NCBI GenBank assembly: GCA_049322515.1
Contig: JBMOQW010000019.1
Coordinates: 186,001-250,000 of the forward strand
Direction of reading: 5' to 3'
DNA length: 64,000 nucleotides
From: Parasulfuritortus sp049322515
Lineage (GTDB): Bacteria > Pseudomonadota > Gammaproteobacteria > Burkholderiales > Thiobacillaceae
Shown in pieces: positions 53,019 through 60,680 of the stretch. The position numbers and the translations under genes were made by a program. How positions within the stretch are numbered: the first letter of the stretch is position 1; each line of letters begins with the position of its first letter. Under the pieces are notes generated by a model. It was not told the origin of the DNA. It saw only the letters and a program-made list of their open reading frames with translations, and did not search any database.

Positions 53019-53567
53019 ATGAAAAAACTTGCCCTGCTCCTGCTCCTGGTCGGCCTGGCCCTGGCGCCGGCCTATTGGATCTATCTCAAGTTCTACACCG
53101 GCAGCGAGGCGGCCATGGTGCCGCTGACGCCCCAAGCCACGGCGCCGGCCCTGGCCCGGACCTGGCAATCGGCGCCCTTCCAGCTCAGCCAGGCGATGGC
53201 CCCGGTCGGCCTGATCCTGCATGCCGAGGGCCATTTCTCGCCCAACATGGCCGAGAACCGCCCACCCCGCGACAGCTACAGCGCCACCTTGCAGCGCGAC
53301 GGCACGGCGGCCCAGCCACTGCCATTCAATCTGGGCGTCAAACATGTCACCGACTCGAATCCGGCCTTCAAGGAACATCTGGTATTCATGCAGCAGGTCC
53401 AGCCGGGTACCTACACCCTGACCGTCCAGCAAGCCGCCGAGCCGGCCATCGTCATCGACCGCATGCAATTGCAAGTCCGCCAGAATCTGCGTGAGCCGGA
53501 CCCGAACATCGTCATGGCCGGCATCGTCTGCCTGGTGATCGCCCTCCTGGGGCTGATCCTCGGCTGA
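53019..53567 (+). CDS. Membrane-anchored protein of unknown function
   Basis: Protein of 182 residues with a helix at each end: LALLLLLVGLALAPAYWIYL at the N-terminus and VMAGIVCLVIALLGLIL at the C-terminus. The middle of about 130 residues is probably periplasmic and beta-rich (SYSATLQRDG, PGTYTLTVQQ). No family is recognised. It lies 6 bases after the tautomerase gene and 4 before uvrC. Confidence 0.72.
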   Translation: MKKLALLLLLVGLALAPAYWIYLKFYTGSEAAMVPLTPQATAPALARTWQSAPFQLSQAMAPVGLILHAEGHFSPNMAENRPPRDSYSATLQRDGTAAQPLPFNLGVKHVTDSNPAFKEHLVFMQQVQPGTYTLTVQQAAEPAIVIDRMQLQVRQNLREPDPNIVMAGIVCLVIALLGLILG

Positions 53568-53571
53568 CCCG

Positions 53572-55380
53572 GTGAGCGCTCCGGCCGCGCCCTTCGATCC
53601 AGCGCCGATCCTGGCCAGCCTGCCGCCGCTGCCGGGCGTCTACCGGATGCTCGGCGAGGCCGGCGAAGTCCTCTATGTGGGCAAGGCGCGCGACCTCAAG
53701 AAGCGCGTCTCCAGCTATTTCCAGAAGTCCGACCAGAGCCCGCGCATCCGACTCATGGTGGCGCAGATCGTGGACATCCAGATCACCGTCACCCGGTCCG
53801 AGTCGGAAGCCCTGATCCTGGAAAACAACCTGATCAAGGGTCTCAATCCTAAGTACAACATCTTGTTCCGGGACGACAAGTCCTATCCCTATGTGCTCCT
53901 CACCGGCCATGCCAGCCCCCGCCTGGCCTATTTCCGTGGCACCCCGGACAAGTACGACCGCGCCTTCGGACCGTTCCCGAATGCCTTCGCAGTGCGCGAG
54001 AGCCTGCACATCCTGCAGAAGGTGTTCCGCCTGCGCACCTGCGAGGACAGCGTGTTCGCCAACCGCTCACGGCCCTGCCTGCTGTACCAGATCAAGCGCT
54101 GCAGCGGGCCCTGCGTCGGCCTGGTGAGTGCCGAGGACTACGCCCGCGACGTCGCCAACGCCGCCCTGTTCCTGTCCGGCAAGGACGACGAGCTGATGGC
54201 CGGCCTGATGGCCAAGATGGAGGCCGCCGCCGAGGCCCTGCGCTTCGAGGAAGCGGCGGTCTACCGCGACCAGGTCCAGGCCCTGGCCCGGGTGCGCGAG
54301 AAGCAGTTCGTCGAGAGCCGGGGCGCCCAGGACGCCGACGTGGTCGGCCTGGCCTTGCGTCAGGGCATCGCCTGCGTCTACCTGATGATGATCCGGGCCG
54401 GACGCAACCTGGGCGGCAAGGCCTTTTTCCCAAGCAACGCCGAGGACGCCGAACCGGCCGCGCTGCTCGATGCCTTCCTGTCCCAGCACTACGCCGGGCG
54501 CGCGGCACCGGCGGTGGTGGTGCTCGGCGTCGAGGTCGAGGGCATGGCCGACTGGCTGTCCGAGGAAGCCGGCTACAAGGTGCACGTGGTTGGCCATCCG
54601 ATCGGCGAACGGCGCAACTGGTTGCGCATGGCCGAGCACAACGCCGAGCTGGCGCTGATTGCCCGGGAAGGCCAGCGCGCCGGCCAGGAACAACGCCTGG
54701 CCGCGCTCAACGAAATCCTGGGCGAGACCGAGGTCCGGCGCATTGAATGCTTCGACGTCAGCCATACCATGGGCGAAGCCACCGTGGTCTCCTGCGTGGT
54801 CTACGACGGCGACGGCATGAAGTCGTCGGAATATCGTCGCTTCAACATCGACACCCCGACCCCGGGCGACGACTACTACGCCCTGCGCGAGGCCCTGACC
54901 CGGCGCTACACCCGCCTGGCCGACGGCGAGGGCAAGCGGCCCGACCTGCTCCTGATCGACGGCGGCCGGGGCCAACTCAACGTCGCCTTGCAGGTACTCG
55001 GCGAACTCGGCCTCGGCCAGATCGCCATGCTTGGCGTCGCCAAGGGCGAGGCACGCAAGCCCGGCCTGGAACAGTTGATCCTGCCCGACGAGCGCGAACC
55101 GCTGCACCTGCCGCCCGACCATCCGGCCCTGCACCTGATCCAGGAAGTGCGCGACGAAGCACACCGTTTCGCCATCACCGGCCACCGCGCCAAGCGCGCG
55201 AAAAAGCGCATCGCGTCGAGCCTGGAGGACATCCCAGGGATCGGCCCGAAGCGGCGCCAGCGCCTGTTGCAGACCTTCGGCGGCCTGCGCGGCGTGCAGT
55301 CGGCTGGCATCGAGGAACTGGCCCAGGTCGAAGGCATCAGCCGGGAACTGGCGGAAAAGCTGTATCGGGCACTACACTGA
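53572..55380 (+). CDS. uvrC: Excinuclease ABC subunit C
   Basis: Nucleotide-excision-repair endonuclease of 602 residues (GTG start). The GIY-YIG domain lies at about 20-100 (PGVYRMLGEAGEVLYVGKARDLKKRV), followed by the cysteine-bearing segment CLLYQIKRCSGPCVG and the UvrB-binding UVR motif near 205-240. The second nuclease domain has IECFDVSHTMGEA and LLIDGGRGQLN. The helix-hairpin-helix (DIPGIGPKRRQRLL) ends the protein. uvrC followed by pgsA is a widely conserved order. Confidence 0.96.
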   Translation: MSAPAAPFDPAPILASLPPLPGVYRMLGEAGEVLYVGKARDLKKRVSSYFQKSDQSPRIRLMVAQIVDIQITVTRSESEALILENNLIKGLNPKYNILFRDDKSYPYVLLTGHASPRLAYFRGTPDKYDRAFGPFPNAFAVRESLHILQKVFRLRTCEDSVFANRSRPCLLYQIKRCSGPCVGLVSAEDYARDVANAALFLSGKDDELMAGLMAKMEAAAEALRFEEAAVYRDQVQALARVREKQFVESRGAQDADVVGLALRQGIACVYLMMIRAGRNLGGKAFFPSNAEDAEPAALLDAFLSQHYAGRAAPAVVVLGVEVEGMADWLSEEAGYKVHVVGHPIGERRNWLRMAEHNAELALIAREGQRAGQEQRLAALNEILGETEVRRIECFDVSHTMGEATVVSCVVYDGDGMKSSEYRRFNIDTPTPGDDYYALREALTRRYTRLADGEGKRPDLLLIDGGRGQLNVALQVLGELGLGQIAMLGVAKGEARKPGLEQLILPDEREPLHLPPDHPALHLIQEVRDEAHRFAITGHRAKRAKKRIASSLEDIPGIGPKRRQRLLQTFGGLRGVQSAGIEELAQVEGISRELAEKLYRALH

Positions 55381-55405
55381 GCACTCATTCTTAGACACCG
55401 GGCAC

Positions 55406-55984
55406 ATGTTCTCGAATCTTCCCAACACCCTGACCTGGCTGCGGATCTGGCTGATTCCGCTGTTCGTCGCGGTGTTCTACCTGCCCGACGGCTGGTTGCC
55501 CAAGCACCAGATCAACCTGATCGCCACCGCGCTGTTTGCCCTGGCCTCGGTGACCGACTGGCTGGATGGCTACCTGGCCCGGCGGCTGAACCAGGCCTCG
55601 GCCTTTGGCGCCTTCCTCGATCCGGTCGCCGACAAGCTGATGGTGGCCGCCGCACTGATCGTCCTGGTCGACCTCGACCGGGCCGGCATCGCTGCCGCGC
55701 TGATCATCATCGGCCGTGAGATCGCCATCTCGGCCCTGCGCGAGTGGATGGCCAAGGAAGGCAAGTCGGGCAGCGTCGCGGTGTCCTTCATCGGCAAGCT
55801 GAAGACCACCGCGCAGATGATCGCCCTGTTGCTGCTGCTTTACCACGACCCGATCCTGGGCCTGAATTGTCAGTGGCTCGGCCGCTGGCTGCTCGATATC
55901 GCCGCCTTCCTCACCCTCTGGTCCATGCTGCACTACCTGCGCATGGCCTGGATCGCGATGAAACACCAACCCGCACAGCCATGA
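55406..55984 (+). CDS. pgsA: CDP-diacylglycerol-glycerol-3-phosphate 3-phosphatidyltransferase
   Basis: Membrane enzyme of 192 residues making phosphatidylglycerol phosphate. The CDP-alcohol transferase signature is complete: DWLDGYLARRLNQASAFGAFLDPVADK. About four or five helices. It overlaps nadA by 4 bases. Confidence 0.95.
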   Translation: MFSNLPNTLTWLRIWLIPLFVAVFYLPDGWLPKHQINLIATALFALASVTDWLDGYLARRLNQASAFGAFLDPVADKLMVAAALIVLVDLDRAGIAAALIIIGREIAISALREWMAKEGKSGSVAVSFIGKLKTTAQMIALLLLLYHDPILGLNCQWLGRWLLDIAAFLTLWSMLHYLRMAWIAMKHQPAQP

Positions 55985-57048
55985 CCCCCCATCGCATCAT
56001 CACCGCCCACCCCGTCACCGATGTGCCCCCGGTCATCGAGGAACAACTCGAAGCCGACGAACGCATCACGTTGAAGGCCGAGATCACCCGCATGATGGCC
56101 GAGCAGGACGCCATCCTGCTGGCCCACTACTACACCTCGGCCGATCTCCAGGACCTCGCCACGGCAACCGGCGGCTGCGTCTCCGATTCCCTGGAAATGG
56201 CCCGCTTCGGCCACGCCGCCCAGGCCCGCACCCTGATCGTCGCCGGCGTCCGCTTCATGGGCGAGACTGCCAAGATCCTGAACCCGGAAAAGCGCGTGCT
56301 GATGCCGGACCTGGGCGCCGAATGCTCGCTTGACCTGTCCTGTCCGGCCGACGATTTCGCGGCCTTTTGCGACCAGCACCCGGACCGCACCGTGGTGGTC
56401 TACGCCAACACCTCGGCCGCCGTGAAGGCACGCGCCGACTGGATGGTCACTTCCAGCATCGCGGTGCCGGTGGTCAAGCACCTGGCCGAGCGGGGTGAGA
56501 AGCTCCTCTGGGCACCCGACCGCTACCTGGGTGACTACGTGCAAAAGACCACGGTCGCGGACATGATCCTGTGGCAGGGGTCCTGCGTGGTGCACGAGCG
56601 ATTCAAGGCCGACGGCATCCGCGAACTCAAGCGTGAACATCCCGAGGCCGCCGTGCTGGTGCATCCGGAATCGCCCGCCGAGGTGATCGCCCTGGCCGAC
56701 GTGGTCGGCTCCACCACGCAACTGATCCACGCCGTGCGCGACCTGGCCCAGCCGATCTTCATCGTCGCCACCGACAACGGCATCTTCCACAAGATGCACG
56801 AGGCGGCCCCCGGCAAGACCCTGCTCGAAGCCCCCACCGGCGGGCGCGGCGCCACTTGCGTATCTTGCGCGCATTGCCCCTGGATGGCGATGAACGGGTT
56901 ACGCAACCTCAAACGGGTGCTGGAAACCGGCGCCAACGAGATCCATGTCGATCCAGCCGTGGGGATCCAGGCGCAACGCTCGATCAAGCGCATGCTCGAT
57001 TTCGCAGCCGAACAAAAACTCGCGGTCCGGGGCCGAAGCGCCGACTGA
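55981..57048 (+). CDS. nadA: Quinolinate synthase
   Basis: [4Fe-4S] enzyme of 355 residues that makes quinolinate for NAD. Cluster cysteines lie in SLDLSCPAD or GAECSLD (first), GSCVVHE (second) and SCAHCPWM (third). The opening HYYTSADLQDLA replaces the more common HYYQ. ATG 55981 overlaps the pgsA stop. The presence of nadA alone, without nadB or nadC nearby, is common. Confidence 0.95.
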   Translation: MTPHRIITAHPVTDVPPVIEEQLEADERITLKAEITRMMAEQDAILLAHYYTSADLQDLATATGGCVSDSLEMARFGHAAQARTLIVAGVRFMGETAKILNPEKRVLMPDLGAECSLDLSCPADDFAAFCDQHPDRTVVVYANTSAAVKARADWMVTSSIAVPVVKHLAERGEKLLWAPDRYLGDYVQKTTVADMILWQGSCVVHERFKADGIRELKREHPEAAVLVHPESPAEVIALADVVGSTTQLIHAVRDLAQPIFIVATDNGIFHKMHEAAPGKTLLEAPTGGRGATCVSCAHCPWMAMNGLRNLKRVLETGANEIHVDPAVGIQAQRSIKRMLDFAAEQKLAVRGRSAD

Positions 57049-57168
57049 ACGGCCATGAAGGGCTGGTCAGCCCGAATCGATCCTTACCACGGTCATGGAT
57101 CGGTGCTGTAATACGCTTCCGACGCGGTTCACCGTGCGTCCCCCCTTAGCCCAACCCGGAGGTACATC

Positions 57169-57588
57169 ATGAGCTTCATGCAGGAATTCAAGGAATTCGC
57201 CATGCGCGGCAACGTGGTCGACATGGCGGTCGGCGTGGTCATCGGCGGTGCCTTCGGCAAGATCGTCGGTTCCCTGGTGCAGGACGTGATCATGCCACCC
57301 ATCGGCGCGCTGTTGGGGGGCGTGGATTTCAAGAGTCTCTATCTCAACCTGGGCAGCGACACCTACGCCAGCCTGGCCGAGGCCGAGAAGGCCGGCGCAC
57401 CGCTGATCAAGTACGGCGCCTTCATCAACACCGTGGTCGACTTCATGATCGTCGCCTTCGTCATCTTCATGGTGATCAAGGCCATCAACCATCTCAAGCG
57501 CGAACAACCGGCCGCCCCTGCGGAACCCGCCGCGCCTCCGGAAGAGGTTGTCCTGTTGCGGGAAATCCGCGACGCGCTCAGAAAATAA
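57169..57588 (+). CDS. mscL: Large-conductance mechanosensitive channel
   Basis: Pentameric channel subunit of 139 residues. The first helix motif (FAMRGNVVDMAVGVVIGGAFG) and the second helix (GAFINTVVDFMIVAFVIFM) are typical, as is the charged C-terminal bundle (EVVLLREIRDAL). A Shine-Dalgarno GGAGG lies 6 bases before the ATG. It opens on sudden osmotic downshift. Confidence 0.96.
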   Translation: MSFMQEFKEFAMRGNVVDMAVGVVIGGAFGKIVGSLVQDVIMPPIGALLGGVDFKSLYLNLGSDTYASLAEAEKAGAPLIKYGAFINTVVDFMIVAFVIFMVIKAINHLKREQPAAPAEPAAPPEEVVLLREIRDALRK

Positions 57589-57610
57589 ATCCAGCCCACG
57601 GAGTCCATCC

Positions 57611-58570
57611 ATGCGCGTCGTCACCCTCACCGCACTGGCCACCGCGCTCCTGTCCTGCGGCCTGACGGCCACCCTGGCGGCCGAACCGTATTACAACCCG
57701 GACAACAGTGCCAGCAAGACCGGCAAGACGACCGACTACGAATTGATCCGGACCATCGGCTGTCCGGGCAAGCAACTGCTCGATCCGTCCTGTGCGGTGC
57801 CCCCCGTGACCCAGCCGACCCTGATCGCCAAACCGGCCCCGGTGTCGGTCGCCCCGGTGGCCGCCCCTGCGGATGCCGACAAGGATGGCATCGTCGACGG
57901 GTCGGACAGCTGCCCCGACAGCCCGGCCGGCCGCCAGGTCGATGCCAAGGGCTGCGAGCCGGACAGCGACCGGGACGGTGTGGTCGACGTACTCGACCAA
58001 TGCCCCGCCACTCCGGCCAGCCGCAAGGTCGACACTCAGGGCTGCGAAATGGATGGCGACCAGGATGGCGTGGTCGACGGCCTCGACCAGTGCCCGACCA
58101 CACCGGCCGGTCGAAAGGTCGATGCCAAGGGTTGTGAACGGGATGGCGACGGCGATGGCGTGGTCGACGCCATCGACCTCTGCCCGACCACCCCGGCGGG
58201 CGACAAGGTCGATGACAATGGCTGCACCTTGCTCAACACCATCGTGCTCAAGGGCGTCAATTTCGACCCCGACTCGGCAATTTTGCGCGAGGACGCTTGG
58301 CCCGTGCTCGACGAAGCCGCAGCCATCCTCAAGCGCTACCCTGGCATCCAGATCGAAATCGCTGGCCATACCGACAGCACCCACAGCGATGCCTACAACC
58401 AGCGGCTCTCGACCCGGCGCGCCCAAGCCGTGCTCGACTACTTCGTCACGCAGGGCATTCCGGCCGACAGCCTCACCGCCAAGGGTTACGGCGAAGCAAC
58501 GCCGATCGCCGACAACGGCACCGACGAAGGCCGGGCCCAGAACAGGCGAGTCGAGTTGCGCATCCAGTAA
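57611..58570 (+). CDS. OmpA-family protein with calcium-binding repeats
   Basis: Outer-membrane-associated protein of 319 residues. A signal peptide ends near LAAEP. Residues about 90-205 hold four thrombospondin type 3-like repeats (pattern DxDxDGVVDxxDxCPxTPAGxKVDxxGC), which bind calcium. The C-terminal OmpA domain (about 215-318) has VNFDPDSAILRE, IEIAGHTDSTHSDAYNQRLS and GEATPIADNGTDEGRAQNRRVEL and binds peptidoglycan. No N-terminal barrel is present, so it is a peptidoglycan-linked periplasmic protein. ATG 57611 is chosen for the signal peptide. Confidence 0.9.
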   Translation: MRVVTLTALATALLSCGLTATLAAEPYYNPDNSASKTGKTTDYELIRTIGCPGKQLLDPSCAVPPVTQPTLIAKPAPVSVAPVAAPADADKDGIVDGSDSCPDSPAGRQVDAKGCEPDSDRDGVVDVLDQCPATPASRKVDTQGCEMDGDQDGVVDGLDQCPTTPAGRKVDAKGCERDGDGDGVVDAIDLCPTTPAGDKVDDNGCTLLNTIVLKGVNFDPDSAILREDAWPVLDEAAAILKRYPGIQIEIAGHTDSTHSDAYNQRLSTRRAQAVLDYFVTQGIPADSLTAKGYGEATPIADNGTDEGRAQNRRVELRIQ

Positions 58571-58590
58571 GCGGCTTCAGTCTCCAACAA

Positions 58591-58615
58591 AAACCGCGCC
58601 CTTGGGGCGCGGTTT
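58591..58615. terminator. Bidirectional terminator between ompA-like gene and trpB
   Basis: AAACCGCGCCC pairs with the facing GGGCGCGGTTT around a short loop, with T-rich tails on both strands. It serves two convergent genes. Confidence 0.85.
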
Positions 58616-58624
58616 CTATATGGC

Positions 58625-59989
58625 TCACCCAAACTTGGGCAAGTGTTCCAGGGCCGCGTGCACCGCCTCGGCCGGATACTCGTAGTCTTCCAGTTCGCCG
58701 GCAAAGTACTTGTCGTAGGAGGCCATGTCGAAATGGCCATGGCCGGACAGGTTGAAGAACAGCGTCTTCGGTTCGCCCGTGGCCTTGCAGCGCAGGGCCT
58801 CGTCCAGGCAGGCGCGGATGGCATGGCAGGACTCCGGCGCAGGGATGATGCCCTCGGCCTGGGCGAAGCTGACCCCGGCCTCGAAGGTCGCCAGCTGCGG
58901 CACCGCCACCGCCTCGATCAGGCCTTCATGCAGGAGTTGCGACACCAGCGGTGAGTCGCCGTGGTAGCGCAAGCCACCGGCATGGATACCGGGTGGCATG
59001 AAGTCATGGCCCAGGGTGTACATCTGCATCAGCGGGGTATAGCCGGAGGCGTCGCCGTAGTCATAGGTGTAGATCCCCTTGGTCAGGGTCGGACAGGAGG
59101 TCGGCTCGACCGCGACCAGGCGGATATTCTCGGCGCGCTTGTCGCCGGCCGCCTTGTCGGCGAAGAACGGGAAGGCCGCACCAGCGAAGTTGGAGCCGCC
59201 CCCACAGGCCGCGAACACCATGTCCGGATAGTCACCCACCTTGTCGAACTGCTTCTTGGCCTCCAGGCCGATGATGGTCTGGTGGTGGCAGACGTGGTTG
59301 AGCACGGAGCCGAGCGCGTAGTTGGTATCCGGACGGGACGCAGCCTCCTCCACCGCCTCGGAAATGGCGATGCCGAGACTGCCCTGGGAGTTCGGGTCCT
59401 TGGCCAGGACATCGCGGCCGGCCTGGGTCATGTCGGTCGGACTGGCGAATACTTCGGCGCCCCAGGTATGCATCATGGAGCGGCGGAACGGCTTCTGCTG
59501 ATAACTCACCTTGACCATGTAGACCCGCACTTCCAGTCCGAACATGCGCCCCGCCAGGGCCATCGATGAGCCCCACTGGCCGGCCCCGGTCTCGGTGGCG
59601 ATGCGCTTGATGCCGGCCTGCTGGTTGTAATAGGCCTGCGGGATGGCGGTATTGGGCTTGTGCGAGCCGGCCGGCGAAACACCTTCGTACTTGTAGTAGA
59701 TCTTGGCCGGGGTGCCGATCATCTTTTCCAGGCGATGGGCGCGGAACAGCGGGCTCGGCCGCCAGATTCGGTAGGCCTCGCGCACGGCGTCGGGAATCGG
59801 GATCCAGCGCTCGCCGGACATTTCCTGCTCCAGCAGCGACATCGGAAAAATGGCCAGCATCTTGTCCGGGCCGACCGGATTGCCATCCGGCCCCAGGGGC
59901 GGCGACGGCTTGTTCGGCATGTCGGCGACGACGTTGTACCAGTGGGTCGGAATCTCGGACTCGTCCAGCAAAATCTTGGTATCGGGCAT
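58625..59989 (-). CDS. trpB: TrpB2-type tryptophan synthase beta chain
   Basis: PLP enzyme of 454 residues of the TrpB2 (long, trpA-independent) kind. The PLP-lysine motif is SPAGSHKPNTA and the glycine loop is ACGGGSNFAG. The N-terminal extension (DESEIPTHWYNVVADMPNKP) and length separate it from the classical TrpB of trpA operons. No trpA is adjacent. It likely joins indole and serine, perhaps salvaging indole. Confidence 0.93.
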   Translation of the reverse strand: MPDTKILLDESEIPTHWYNVVADMPNKPSPPLGPDGNPVGPDKMLAIFPMSLLEQEMSGERWIPIPDAVREAYRIWRPSPLFRAHRLEKMIGTPAKIYYKYEGVSPAGSHKPNTAIPQAYYNQQAGIKRIATETGAGQWGSSMALAGRMFGLEVRVYMVKVSYQQKPFRRSMMHTWGAEVFASPTDMTQAGRDVLAKDPNSQGSLGIAISEAVEEAASRPDTNYALGSVLNHVCHHQTIIGLEAKKQFDKVGDYPDMVFAACGGGSNFAGAAFPFFADKAAGDKRAENIRLVAVEPTSCPTLTKGIYTYDYGDASGYTPLMQMYTLGHDFMPPGIHAGGLRYHGDSPLVSQLLHEGLIEAVAVPQLATFEAGVSFAQAEGIIPAPESCHAIRACLDEALRCKATGEPKTLFFNLSGHGHFDMASYDKYFAGELEDYEYPAEAVHAALEHLPKFG

Positions 59990-60091
59990 TGCGGTCTCCT
60001 AGGGTTCATGACCCACGCCAGTCCTCCCCCAGGCCCGGCGCGGGCGCAGCCGTCATCGTAACGCCATGACCGGGTCGGCGTCAGCCGACGC

Positions 60092-60097
60092 TATACT
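60092..60097 (+). promoter_or_regulatory. -10 element before the Nudix gene
   Basis: TATACT lies 24 bases before ATG 60116. Just upstream, GTCGGC and GCCGAC form a small inverted repeat in the place of a -35 box, a possible operator. Confidence 0.4.
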
Positions 60098-60115
60098 GAT
60101 ATTTTGATCAACGTC

Positions 60116-60664
60116 ATGGCCACGATGTCTGCCGACCTCACCGAACACACGCTCGACTCGGAAACCGTCTATCAGGGCCGCTTGCTGCATGCCCGGCGGG
60201 ACCGGGTGCGCCTGCCCAATGGTCAGGAATCGACCCGGGAATACCTGATCCATCCTGGCGCGGCGGTGATCCTGCCGATCTTCGACAATGGCGACATCCT
60301 GCTCGAGCGTCAGCACCGTTACCCCTTGCGCCGTGATTTTCTGGAATTGCCTGCGGGCAAGTTCGATCCGGGTGAGACCGACCTGGTCTGCGCCCAGCGC
60401 GAACTCAAGGAGGAAACCGGCTATGTCGCGCGCGAGTGGCGCGCCCTCAATACCCTGTATCCCTGCATCGGCTATTCCAATGAGCGGCTGGTCTATTTCC
60501 TGGCCCGCGACCTGACCCACGAGGGCGATGCCCTCGACCACGATGAATTTCTGGAAATCCTGCGCGTCCCGTTCGCCGAGGCCCTGGCCATGGTCGGCGA
60601 CGGTCGTATCGATGAAGCCAAGACCGTCATGGGCCTGCTCTGGTGGGCTCGTTTTGGTGACTGA
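60116..60664 (+). CDS. Nudix hydrolase, ADP-ribose pyrophosphatase-like
   Basis: Enzyme of 182 residues with the full Nudix box (GKFDPGETDLVCAQRELKEE). The pattern before it (DILLERQHRYPLRRDFLELPAG) is that of ADP-ribose/ADP-sugar pyrophosphatases. The start is either ATG 60116 or 60125; TTG 60104 is too close to the predicted transcription start. It precedes ppdK by 16 bases. Confidence 0.9.
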   Translation: MATMSADLTEHTLDSETVYQGRLLHARRDRVRLPNGQESTREYLIHPGAAVILPIFDNGDILLERQHRYPLRRDFLELPAGKFDPGETDLVCAQRELKEETGYVAREWRALNTLYPCIGYSNERLVYFLARDLTHEGDALDHDEFLEILRVPFAEALAMVGDGRIDEAKTVMGLLWWARFGD

Positions 60665-60680
60665 TCACCAAGGAGACAAC